64,000 nucleotides of DNA from Methylobacterium sp. J-077 (GTDB lineage Bacteria; Pseudomonadota; Alphaproteobacteria; Rhizobiales; Beijerinckiaceae): positions 62,001 to 126,000 of the forward strand of contig NZ_JAKSYJ010000236.1 of the NCBI RefSeq assembly GCF_022829365.1, given 5' to 3'. Made by a program: the position numbers and the translations under genes. Below are positions 17,920 through 24,901 of this stretch, one piece after another (positions within the stretch are counted from its first letter, which is position 1; each line of letters starts with the position of its first letter). The notes below the pieces were generated by a model, which was not told where the DNA came from, searched no databases, and saw nothing but the letters and a program-made list of their open reading frames with translations.

Positions 17920-19161
17920 ATGTTGAGTTTGCGCCGCAAGCGCCCGGCCCCGGACCTGGCCGAGACCGCGGTGACGGCTGACGCCCAGACGTCGGCGCCC
18001 GTCGCGAGGTCGACCGGGGACGCGGTCCTTGCGGCTGCCGCCGCGCCCGACCGCGAATTGCTGGCTCTCCTGGCGCGCCTGTCAGCTGCGGCGTCGGACG
18101 CCGGGACATCCATCGGCTGGATGACGCACGACGCCTCCGGCACCGCCGAGCAGGCCCGGCTGATCGCCGCCGCCAGCGAGGAACTCGCCGCCAGCACCAG
18201 CGAGATCGCGGCCCGTTCCTCCTCGGCGGCCGAGACTGCCGAGACCGCCCGCACCGGCATCGCCACCTGCGTCGACGATCTCCAGCGCGCCAGCGACGGC
18301 ATGCGCGGGATCGAGCAGGGCACCGAGGAGATCGGCAGCCGGCTCGACAGTTTCTCCGCCGCCGCCCTGAGGATCGAGGAGATGGCCGGGACCATCGCGG
18401 CGATCTCGGCGCAGACCAACCTGCTCGCGCTCAACGCCACCATCGAGGCGGCCCGCGCCGGCGAGGCCGGCCGCGGCTTCGCCGTCGTCGCGGCGGAAGT
18501 GAAGATGCTCTCCGCACAGACCGCGAAGGCAACCGACGAGATCCGCGCCCGGCTCGGCGGACTGCGCGAAGAAATGGCGGCGATGCAGGCCGCGGTGACG
18601 CGCAGCCGCAGCGCCGTCGAGACCGGCGCCGCCGCCATGGTGCGGGCCAACGTCCGGGTCGAGACAGAGAGCGGCGCCGTCGCCACCGTGGCGACGCAGA
18701 TGCGCGAAGCCTCCGAGATCATGAGCCAGCAGATCCAGGCCACCGGCGAGATCGCCCGGAGCGTCGGCCGGATCGCGGAGGGCACCGACAAGAGCCGCCG
18801 AGAGATCGGCGACGCGCTGGAGCAGCTCGACCGGATCGAGGATCTTGGCCGCACCCTGCTCGACCGGCAGGCCGGAGCCGACGCGGCGATGCGGCTCGCC
18901 CGCATCCCGGCCGATTGCGCCGCCTGGCGCCGCGCCATGGCGGCGACCCTGGTGGGGATGCGCCCGGCGGACACGCCGCCGGTCGGCATCCCGGCCGATC
19001 CGAGCCGTCCGGCCGCCGTGGAATCGGCCCTGACACGGGCCCGGGACCTCGCGGCCTCCCTGGCGCGACACGTGCGGGCCCAGGCCTGGGACGAGGCGAC
19101 CACGGCCTTCACCAGCTTCGAGGCGGCCCTGGTCGAGGCCAAGGCGGCGGCCGGAGCCTGA
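17920..19161 (+). CDS. soluble methyl-accepting chemotaxis protein
   Basis: A 413-residue cytoplasmic receptor with no membrane segment. Long helices carry the MCP signalling hairpin tip AISAQTNLLALNATIEAARA (about 160-180) and GRGFAVVAAEVKML. It should bind CheW/CheA and feed the chemotaxis or a related pathway. The N-terminus lacks a recognisable sensing domain and the C-terminal 70 residues are helical without a known fold. The ATG at 17920 has AGGAGC about 7 nt upstream; the open frame extends to 17845 without such a site. No che genes are nearby. Confidence 0.85.
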   Translation: MLSLRRKRPAPDLAETAVTADAQTSAPVARSTGDAVLAAAAAPDRELLALLARLSAAASDAGTSIGWMTHDASGTAEQARLIAAASEELAASTSEIAARSSSAAETAETARTGIATCVDDLQRASDGMRGIEQGTEEIGSRLDSFSAAALRIEEMAGTIAAISAQTNLLALNATIEAARAGEAGRGFAVVAAEVKMLSAQTAKATDEIRARLGGLREEMAAMQAAVTRSRSAVETGAAAMVRANVRVETESGAVATVATQMREASEIMSQQIQATGEIARSVGRIAEGTDKSRREIGDALEQLDRIEDLGRTLLDRQAGADAAMRLARIPADCAAWRRAMAATLVGMRPADTPPVGIPADPSRPAAVESALTRARDLAASLARHVRAQAWDEATTAFTSFEAALVEAKAAAGA

Positions 19162-19179
19162 GCTGCAGGCTCAGCCGGC
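19150..19179 (+). terminator. hairpin overlapping the chemotaxis gene stop
   Basis: GCCGG/CCGGC and CTGAGC/GCTCAG form a stem with a small bulge around the TGA at 19159-19161. It is terminator-like but lacks a clear T-tract. Confidence 0.4.
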
Positions 19180-19332
19180 GACCAGCCCAACCGGGCGCAT
19201 GCGGGTGATCGGGGCGTCCTCCTCCAGGCGGTCGCCTCTTCGACGGCCGGGTCCCGGGCGAGCCGCGCCTCGACGGCTGACAGGATCGCGGGTCGCAGGG
19301 TTTCGCAACGGCTGAGCCAGCCGTCGCGGATC

Positions 19333-19629
19333 TCAGTGCGTCCCGGGATCGCTCCCCGGAGACGTCTGCGCGTCATCGGCCGTCTTGCGGTTGCGTTCCT
19401 TGCGCAGCTCGCGCTCGGCCAGCAGCCAGAACTCGATCTCGAACCCTTCGGGCCGGTGATTGCGCTCCCACAATTCGTAGGCGCGCTCCCGGATCTCCTC
19501 GAACGGGATCGCGTCCGGCGCTGTCCTGTCCTCGGACCGGGACGGGGGTGGGTGCGGCCCGCGCCCCGGAGCGCCAGGCTCCGGGGCGGACCGTACGTCG
19601 GGACCGGATTCCGACGCCTCGGCTTTCAT
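19333..19629 (-). CDS. DUF2934 domain protein
   Basis: A 98-residue protein. The C-terminal half has the DUF2934 pattern IRERAYELWERN...GFEIEFWLLAEREL; the N-terminal half is Pro/Ser-rich and disordered. The function of the domain is unknown. The start is set by overlap: the ATG at 19629 shares a base with the stop of the upstream DUF3606 gene (TAATG), which suggests translational coupling. A longer in-frame extension to 19737 would run antisense-free through the DUF3606 gene and is rejected. Confidence 0.75.
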   Translation of the reverse strand: MKAEASESGPDVRSAPEPGAPGRGPHPPPSRSEDRTAPDAIPFEEIRERAYELWERNHRPEGFEIEFWLLAERELRKERNRKTADDAQTSPGSDPGTH

Positions 19630-19799
19630 TAGGACGCTGGCCTGTCGAGATAGGCGGCGACGCTGGTGATCCGGCTTCCCACCATGGTCACGGCCTTGCG
19701 CAGCCGCTCCTCGCTGACGCCGAAGCGCTGCGCCCACTCTTCGCGCATGACCCGGTCGTAGATGTCGATATGCGTCTTGCCTCTGAACTCAGTGGACAT
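19629..19799 (-). CDS. DUF3606 small protein
   Basis: A 56-residue protein starting MSTEFRGKTHIDIYD and containing REEWAQRFGVSEERLRKAV, the core of the DUF3606 family, common as tiny proteins of unknown function in Rhizobiales. The ATG is at 19799 and the TAA at 19631-19629 overlaps the next start. Ribosome-binding site is weak. The helical core resembles a small DNA-binding or helix-turn-helix-like segment, but that is only resemblance. Confidence 0.75.
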   Translation of the reverse strand: MSTEFRGKTHIDIYDRVMREEWAQRFGVSEERLRKAVTMVGSRITSVAAYLDRPAS

Positions 19800-19931
19800 G
19801 GTTCGCACGCTCTGGATTGCCGCTCAGCCGCGGTCGTGCCGGGCTGTCTGGAGGGACAACCGGAATCCCCGTGATCGGTTGCCATGGCACGTCCGATCGG
19901 GGGTGCCTGTGGAAGATGGGATGGGCGGTCG

Positions 19932-20330
19932 TCAGGGACGCGAGGCGTTCTCGATTCGGCTATCGGCTCGCGCATCCGGAAACCGGCGGGGCTCGGTTGC
20001 GGGCGCGTCGCTCGCGGCACCCACCACCTCGCAGGCGAAGGGCGACGGCGGGGCCTCGACGCCGCGCCAGCGGGCATAGGCCCAGGGGCGGTACCAGGCG
20101 GCGCTGTTCGGCAGCCGTTCGGGCACGAGATCGATGCCATGGGTGCCGAACGGGCCGCAGCGGCAGATCCGCGAAAAACCCATCCAGGCTCCCGGCCAGA
20201 GCCCATGCCGGGCGATGGCTTGGTCGGCGTATTCGGAGCAGCTCGGCCAGTGGCGGCACTGGCGGCCGATCAGACCCGACAGGGTGAGCTGATAGGTGCG
20301 GATCGCCCAATGCGCCGCGCGCCGGATCAT
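19932..20330 (-). CDS. yidD: YidD-type membrane protein insertion efficiency factor
   Basis: A small membrane-associated protein that aids YidC-dependent membrane insertion. The family core is clear: RTYQLTLSGLIGRQCRHWPS, CSEYADQAIARHG, then WMGFSRICRCGPFG. At 132 residues it is longer than typical YidD owing to a disordered C-terminal tail. It lies 6 nt downstream of the NifU-like gene, so they form an operon. It is not next to rnpA/yidC as in many bacteria, which is usual for this group. Confidence 0.9.
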   Translation of the reverse strand: MIRRAAHWAIRTYQLTLSGLIGRQCRHWPSCSEYADQAIARHGLWPGAWMGFSRICRCGPFGTHGIDLVPERLPNSAAWYRPWAYARWRGVEAPPSPFACEVVGAASDAPATEPRRFPDARADSRIENASRP

Positions 20331-20336
20331 CGGACC

Positions 20337-20798
20337 CTACGCAGCCGCAATCTTCGCCGGGACTTGGCGCTTGGCGGCGATCTGGTCGAGGGCGTCGACC
20401 ACCGCGTCGAAGGTCAGCAGCGTCGAGGCGTGGCGTGCCTTGAACTCCCGCACCGGCTCCAGGACCGCGAGGTCAGCCCAGGCCCCCTCGGGGGCCGGGC
20501 CGCTCTCTTTCAGCATCGCCCGCATGGTCTCGCGGACGCCGCGCAGCTCCGCGTCGGTGGCGCCGACCACGTGCCGGCCCATCAGCGACGACGAGGCCTG
20601 CCCGAGGGCGCAGGCCCGGACCTCCTGGGCGAAATCGGCCACCCGGCCGTCCGCGCCGAGCACGAGGTCGACGGTCACGGTGGAGCCGCACAGGCGGGAA
20701 TGCGCGGTGGCGCTGGCATCGGGCCGTTCCAGGCGTCCCAGCCGCGGGATGTCCGCGGCCAGTTCGAGAATTCGGCGGTTGTAGATGTCGTCAAGCAT
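20337..20798 (-). CDS. NifU-like iron-sulfur cluster scaffold protein
   Basis: A 153-residue IscU/SufU-like protein. Two of the three expected ligand cysteines are visible, Cys37 (SRLCGST) and Cys63 (RACALGQASSS). At the third position the sequence reads FKARHAST, with His123 and no Cys. It may therefore bind clusters differently or deliver rather than assemble them. The ATG at 20798 gives the family length; an open frame continues to 20969 without support. Operon with yidD. Confidence 0.75.
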   Translation of the reverse strand: MLDDIYNRRILELAADIPRLGRLERPDASATAHSRLCGSTVTVDLVLGADGRVADFAQEVRACALGQASSSLMGRHVVGATDAELRGVRETMRAMLKESGPAPEGAWADLAVLEPVREFKARHASTLLTFDAVVDALDQIAAKRQVPAKIAAA

Positions 20799-21107
20799 CG
20801 GGGCCTCGGCCGGGTGCGTCATCCGATCGGCTTTTGCCCATCGGGATTCTGCCGCGCGACGCGTGCATTGCGTGTTGCCGCGCGAACAATGATATAGGCC
20901 GCGTGCGGTCGCTTCGCGAGGAGGCGGCTCGTCGACCAGGGTCGCGCCCACGGCCAAGGTAGTTCCCACGGCTCAAGTCCAACCGGGGCGCCGGCTCGAA
21001 CCTGTTTCGAGCCCGGGATCTCCCTCTCAGCCCGACGCGATCCGACGATGTACGCCAAGCCTGACAGCACCACGATGAAGTCCCGTGTGGCGCGGGCCGG
21101 AGATGCC
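20799..21107. other. divergent intergenic region, NifU-like gene / folE
   Basis: About 300 nt with no convincing gene. It must contain the promoters of both flanking units. The frame upstream of the chosen folE start is open from 21048, so up to 20 codons here could be coding. Confidence 0.5.
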
Positions 21108-21884
21108 ATGGATGCCGCGCTTAAATCACTGTCTTACCGGGGCGAGGGAAACGGTTTGGACCGGGGCGGCGTCGATGGGCGAGATCTGGGACAGAGTCTG
21201 ACGGGCATGCGCAACGACAACCGACCGGTCGATGACGGCCGCCCTGTTTCGGTCGAGGTCGCGCCGGAGCCCGCCTCCGCCACCCGCGTGCCCGACGGCA
21301 TCGAGACCGGCCGCCCGAGCCGCGCCGAGGCCGAGGCCGCCGTGCGCACGCTGCTGCGCTGGGCCGGCGACGACCCGAACCGCGAGGGCCTGCGCGACAC
21401 CCCGGCCCGGGTCACCAAGGCGTTCGGGCAGCTGTTCGGCGGCTACGAGATGGATGCCGAGGCCCTGCTGGCGCGCGTCTTCGAGGAGGTCGAGGGCTAT
21501 TCCGACATCGTGCTGGTGCGCGACATCCCGTTCTACTCCCATTGCGAGCACCACATGGTGCCGTTCATGGGGCTGGCCCACATCGCCTATTACCCGACCC
21601 GCGGCGTCGTCGGTCTCTCGAAGCTCGCCCGCGTGGTCGATACCTTCGCGCGCCGCCTGCAGACGCAGGAGACCATGACCGCCCAGATCGCCGACGTGAT
21701 CGAGAGCATCCTCAAGCCCCGCGGCGTCGCCGTGATGGTGGAGGCCGAACATCTCTGCATGGCGATGCGCGGCGTGCAGAAGGCCGGCGTCTCGACCATC
21801 ACCAGCCAGTTCCGCGGCGTGTTCAAGGACGACGCCAGCGAGCAGGTCCGCTTCCTCACCCTGGTGCGCGGCGGCACCAAGTAA
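21108..21884 (+). CDS. folE: GTP cyclohydrolase I
   Basis: Converts GTP to dihydroneopterin triphosphate, the first step of tetrahydrofolate synthesis; in methylotrophs it also feeds methanopterin-type pathways indirectly. The type I signature is plain: zinc ligands in YSHCEHHMVPF and in LCMAMRGVQKAG, plus GVVGLSKLARVVD. The first 75 residues are variable. The ATG at 21108 has GGAG 6 nt upstream and is preferred; an ATG at 21048 would add 20 residues. It is followed by hisI after 25 nt. Confidence 0.92.
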   Translation: MDAALKSLSYRGEGNGLDRGGVDGRDLGQSLTGMRNDNRPVDDGRPVSVEVAPEPASATRVPDGIETGRPSRAEAEAAVRTLLRWAGDDPNREGLRDTPARVTKAFGQLFGGYEMDAEALLARVFEEVEGYSDIVLVRDIPFYSHCEHHMVPFMGLAHIAYYPTRGVVGLSKLARVVDTFARRLQTQETMTAQIADVIESILKPRGVAVMVEAEHLCMAMRGVQKAGVSTITSQFRGVFKDDASEQVRFLTLVRGGTK

Positions 21885-21909
21885 TCGTTTGGGACGTTTC
21901 GTCGGCGCC

Positions 21910-22332
21910 ATGTCTTCGACCGCATCCGCCTTCGCCCCCCCCGGGCCCCGCGCCGAGGTCGAAGAAGGCACGGCCTTCACCCCGCGCTTCGACCGGGACG
22001 GGCTGGTCGCCTGCATCGCGGTCGACGCCCATGACGGGCGGGTGCTGATGCTCGCCCACATGAACGCCGAATCGCTGGCGCGGACCATCGCGACAGGCGA
22101 GGCCTGGTACTGGTCACGCTCCCGACAGGAACTCTGGCACAAGGGTGCGACCAGTGGCCAGATCCAGCGAGTCGTCGAGATGCGGGTCGATTGCGACCAG
22201 GATGCCCTGCTGATCCGCGTCGAGGTCGGCGGCGACGGCGGCTGCTGTCATACCGGGCGGCGGGATTGCTTCTACCGCAGCGTCGTCCGCCGGGCGGATG
22301 GCGGCGTCACCCTGGAGACCGCCCGGACATGA
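21910..22332 (+). CDS. hisI: phosphoribosyl-AMP cyclohydrolase
   Basis: Third step of histidine synthesis: opens the purine ring of phosphoribosyl-AMP. The 140-residue protein has the metal and zinc motifs MLAHMNAESL, WYWSRSRQELWHKG, VDCDQD and GGCCHTGRRDCFYR. It is monofunctional, without a HisE domain. It lies between folE and a patatin gene rather than in a his cluster, and its TGA overlaps the next start (ATGA). Confidence 0.92.
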   Translation: MSSTASAFAPPGPRAEVEEGTAFTPRFDRDGLVACIAVDAHDGRVLMLAHMNAESLARTIATGEAWYWSRSRQELWHKGATSGQIQRVVEMRVDCDQDALLIRVEVGGDGGCCHTGRRDCFYRSVVRRADGGVTLETART

Positions 22333-23315
22333 GCGCATCCCTTGCCGCGCAGTGGCAAGAGTGTCCGGCCGGTCCCGATTTTTTGCCCGGCACCGTCGAG
22401 CCGGTTCGGCCCCGGCCCAGCGCCGGTCCGCGGATCGGCCTCGCGCTCGGGGGTGGATCGGCCCGGGGCTGGGCGCATATCGGGGTGATCCGGGCGCTCG
22501 AAGAGGCCGGCATCCATCCCACCGTGGTGGCGGGCTGCTCGATCGGCGCCGTGGTCGGCGCCTGCTACGCCGCGGGCCGGCTCGACCGCCTGGAAAGCTT
22601 CGCCCGGGCGCTGACCAAGCGCCGGGTGGTCGGGCTGATCGACCCGCGGCTGCCGGGTTCCGGTCTGATCGCCGGCAACCGCCTGCGCCAGCGACTGTTC
22701 GCCGATCTCGGCACGCGGCGGATCGAGCACCTGCCGATCCGCTTCGGCTGCGTCGCCACCGAATTCGGCAGCGGCCTGGAGGTGAGCCTGACCGAAGGGC
22801 CGGCGGTCGAGGCGGTGCGCGCCTCCTACGCGATCCCCGGCCTGTTCCCGCCCGTGACCCATGAGGGGCGCGTGCTGATGGACGGGACGCTGGTCAACCC
22901 GGTCCCGGTGGCGCTGGCCCGGACGCTGGGGGCCGATCTGGTGATCTGCGTGAACCTCAACGGCGATACCGGCGGCGCGGTGGTGCACGAGGCGCCCGCG
23001 CCGATCGTCCCGCGCCGCAGCCTGTTCCAGGTGATGCGCGAGCGCCTGCCGGGCTTCGAGCCCACGGAACCCGAGATCGCCGTCCCGGGCATCGCCCAGG
23101 TGGTGCTCGGTGCCTTCAACATCACCCAGGACCGGATCTCCCGGGCGCGGCTGGAGCGCGACCCGCCGGACGTGGCGATCGGCCCGGATGTCGCCGGCTT
23201 CGGCCTGTTCGACTTCCACAAGGCCGCCGAAGGGATCGACATCGGCTACAGGGCGGCCCGGGCGGCCCTGCCCCGGATCCGCGCCGTCGTGAAGGGTGCG
23301 GCCGCGCGGGCCTGA
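22329..23315 (+). CDS. patatin-like phospholipase (RssA/NTE family)
   Basis: A 328-residue lipid acyl hydrolase. The oxyanion loop is GGGSARGWAHIG (about 41-52), the nucleophile Ser71 lies in GCSIG, and the dyad Asp185 in MDGTLVNPVPV. All catalytic parts are present. The cytoplasmic family acts on phospholipids or lysophospholipids; the physiological substrate is unknown. Starts within the hisI stop codon, so translation is coupled. It is the last gene before the insertion sequence. Confidence 0.87.
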   Translation: MSASLAAQWQECPAGPDFLPGTVEPVRPRPSAGPRIGLALGGGSARGWAHIGVIRALEEAGIHPTVVAGCSIGAVVGACYAAGRLDRLESFARALTKRRVVGLIDPRLPGSGLIAGNRLRQRLFADLGTRRIEHLPIRFGCVATEFGSGLEVSLTEGPAVEAVRASYAIPGLFPPVTHEGRVLMDGTLVNPVPVALARTLGADLVICVNLNGDTGGAVVHEAPAPIVPRRSLFQVMRERLPGFEPTEPEIAVPGIAQVVLGAFNITQDRISRARLERDPPDVAIGPDVAGFGLFDFHKAAEGIDIGYRAARAALPRIRAVVKGAAARA

Positions 23316-23389
23316 CGTGTCCGGCAATCGGTCTCGCACCGGCACCGTCACGCGGTTGTCGCGACCGGTTGCGATGGGCCCTCATCGAC

Positions 23390-23393
23390 CTAG
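23390..23393. repeat. target-site duplication, left copy
   Basis: CTAG directly before the left terminal repeat of the insertion sequence, repeated after the right end (24888-24891). CTAG is a usual target of IS5-group elements. Confidence 0.8.
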
Positions 23394-23411
23394 CAGGCTG
23401 TTGAAGAAGTC
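23394..23411 (+). repeat. IS left terminal inverted repeat
   Basis: Begins CAGGCTGTTGAAGAA and pairs with 24870-24887. Confidence 0.88.
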
Positions 23412-23470
23412 CGTGGCGTGGCCGAGCCGGACGTGATTCACTCCTTCCCAGAGCGCTTGGGGGAAGGCGG

Positions 23471-24568
23471 ATGCGGGGTTCAGATCAGCGGTCGGGGACG
23501 TTGTTCTCCTATGTGGATCTGGAGGCTCGGGTCCGGCCCGACCACCCACTGCGGACGATCCGGCAGCTTACGGATGTGGCGCTTGCAGCGCTGAACCAGG
23601 ACTTCTCTGCGCTCTACGCGGCCCGGATGGGTCGTCCGTCGATCCCGCCTGAGATGCTGCTGCGAGCGATGCTCCTGCAGGCGTTCTACTCGATCCGCTC
23701 GGAACGGCAGTTGATGGAGCGGCTGGAGTTCGACCTCCTGTTTCGCTGGTTCGTGGGGCTGGGCGTCGACGATCCGGCTTGGGATCATTCGAGCTTCAGC
23801 AAGAACCGGGACCGGCTGCTGGCCGGCGAGATCGCCACCAAGTTCCTGGCAGCCGTGCTGGTCCAGCCTCGGGTAAAGCGGCTCCTGTCCAGCGACCATT
23901 TCAGCGTCGACGGCACGCTGATCGAAGCCTGGGCCTCGATGAAGAGCTTCAAGCCCAAGGATCAAAGCGGGGATCCAGCACCACCGCCGGCCGGAGGGCG
24001 CAACACCGAGGTCGACTTCAAGGGTCAGAAGCGTTCAAACGAGACGCACGCGAGCACCACCGATCCCGAAGCTAGGCTCTATCGCAAGGGGCCAGGCATG
24101 GAGGCCAAGCTCTGCTTCATCGGCCACGCTTTGATGGAGAACCGTTCGGCCCTGATCGTGGACACCTGCCTCACGTCCGCGGACGGCCACGCCGAGCGCA
24201 TCGCCGCGCTGGCGATGATCGAGCCGAGGGCGGACCGACCCAAGGCGATCTCACTGGGCGCCGACAAGGCCTATGACGCGGAGGACTTCGTCAATGAGCT
24301 GAGGTCGATGAATGTGCGCGCGCACGTGGCCCAGAACACCAACGGCCGCCGCTCGTCCATCGATAGGCGAACCACCCGCCATGCCGGCTATGGCATGAGC
24401 CAGAAGATCCGCAAGCGCATCGAGGAGGGCTTTGGCTGGATCAAGACGGTGGGTGGCCAGCGGAAAACCCGCTTCAGAGGCCGCGATAGGGTCGGATGGG
24501 CCTTCGCCTTCACCGCGGCGGCCTACAACCTCGTCCGCCTGCCCAAGCTGCTCGGAGCTCTGGCGTGA
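23471..24568 (+). CDS. IS5 family transposase
   Basis: A 365-residue DDE transposase. The N-terminal InsH-type domain (DUF772) is seen in MLLRAMLLQAFYSIRSERQL and FDLLFRWFVGLGVDDPAWDH. Catalytic acidic residues lie in FSVDGTLIEAW, LGADKAYDAEDF and KRIEEGFGWIKT. The frame is uninterrupted, so the protein should be functional. The TGA overlaps the GTG of the passenger gene. Confidence 0.93.
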   Translation: MRGSDQRSGTLFSYVDLEARVRPDHPLRTIRQLTDVALAALNQDFSALYAARMGRPSIPPEMLLRAMLLQAFYSIRSERQLMERLEFDLLFRWFVGLGVDDPAWDHSSFSKNRDRLLAGEIATKFLAAVLVQPRVKRLLSSDHFSVDGTLIEAWASMKSFKPKDQSGDPAPPPAGGRNTEVDFKGQKRSNETHASTTDPEARLYRKGPGMEAKLCFIGHALMENRSALIVDTCLTSADGHAERIAALAMIEPRADRPKAISLGADKAYDAEDFVNELRSMNVRAHVAQNTNGRRSSIDRRTTRHAGYGMSQKIRKRIEEGFGWIKTVGGQRKTRFRGRDRVGWAFAFTAAAYNLVRLPKLLGALA

Positions 24569-24891
24569 GCGTCCTGGGCAAGTGGCGGATCGTCGAGCTG
24601 CCCAGCTACGCGGACGACTATGCCGACATGGTCGAGCCGGCCTACATCCTCTTCGAGGCCACCGGCGGTGAGTTCGCCTTCGGATGCGTCACCGGGATGT
24701 TTGCCGGTGGTGGTGATTACGCTGCCGTTGAGTTCGACTGGTGTGGGAACGACGAGATGGACAAGGCCTGCGGCTTAGGATGGGCCGAGATCCAAGCCGA
24801 TGGCTCGCTTCGGGGCGAGATCGGCTTCCACGCCAGCGATAAGATCCCCTTCATCGCTCGCCGCTGGCCGAGTTCTTCAACAGCCTGCTAG
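24565..24891 (+). CDS. IS passenger gene, small conserved hypothetical protein
   Basis: A 108-residue protein starting at GTG 24565, inside the transposase stop codon (GTGA). Its pattern (LGKWRIVELPSYADDYADMV, GEFAFGCVTG, FDWCGNDEMDKACGLGWAEI, then GEIGFH) resembles small stand-alone bacterial proteins of unknown function. The last codons lie in the right terminal repeat and the TAG is supplied by the target duplication, so the C-terminus depends on the insertion site. It has no transposase motif. Confidence 0.7.
   Translation: MSVLGKWRIVELPSYADDYADMVEPAYILFEATGGEFAFGCVTGMFAGGGDYAAVEFDWCGNDEMDKACGLGWAEIQADGSLRGEIGFHASDKIPFIARRWPSSSTAC
24870..24887 (-). repeat. IS right terminal inverted repeat
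   Basis: Ends TTCTTCAACAGCCTG, the reverse complement of the left end. Confidence 0.88.
24888..24891. repeat. target-site duplication, right copy
   Basis: CTAG directly after the right terminal repeat. It also supplies the TAG stop of the passenger gene. Confidence 0.8.
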
Positions 24892-24901
24892 AAAGCTTCC
24901 A

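Larger units (their letters stand above)
23394..24887 (+). mobile_element. complete IS5-family insertion sequence (1494 bp) with passenger gene
   Basis: Terminal inverted repeats CAGGCTGTTGAAGAAgTC (left, 23394-23411) and its reverse complement at the right end (24870-24887) match at 17 of 18 positions. CTAG flanks both ends as a 4-bp duplication. Between them lie an intact transposase gene and a second ORF overlapping its stop codon. Intact ends, intact transposase and exact duplication indicate recent insertion. Confidence 0.9.

Noticed and set aside
19162..19376. Possible gene remnant on the minus strand after the chemotaxis gene
   Set aside because: A short stretch reads like coding sequence (LSRCETLRPAILSAVEARLA) but has no start, and the frame then runs antisense to the chemotaxis gene.
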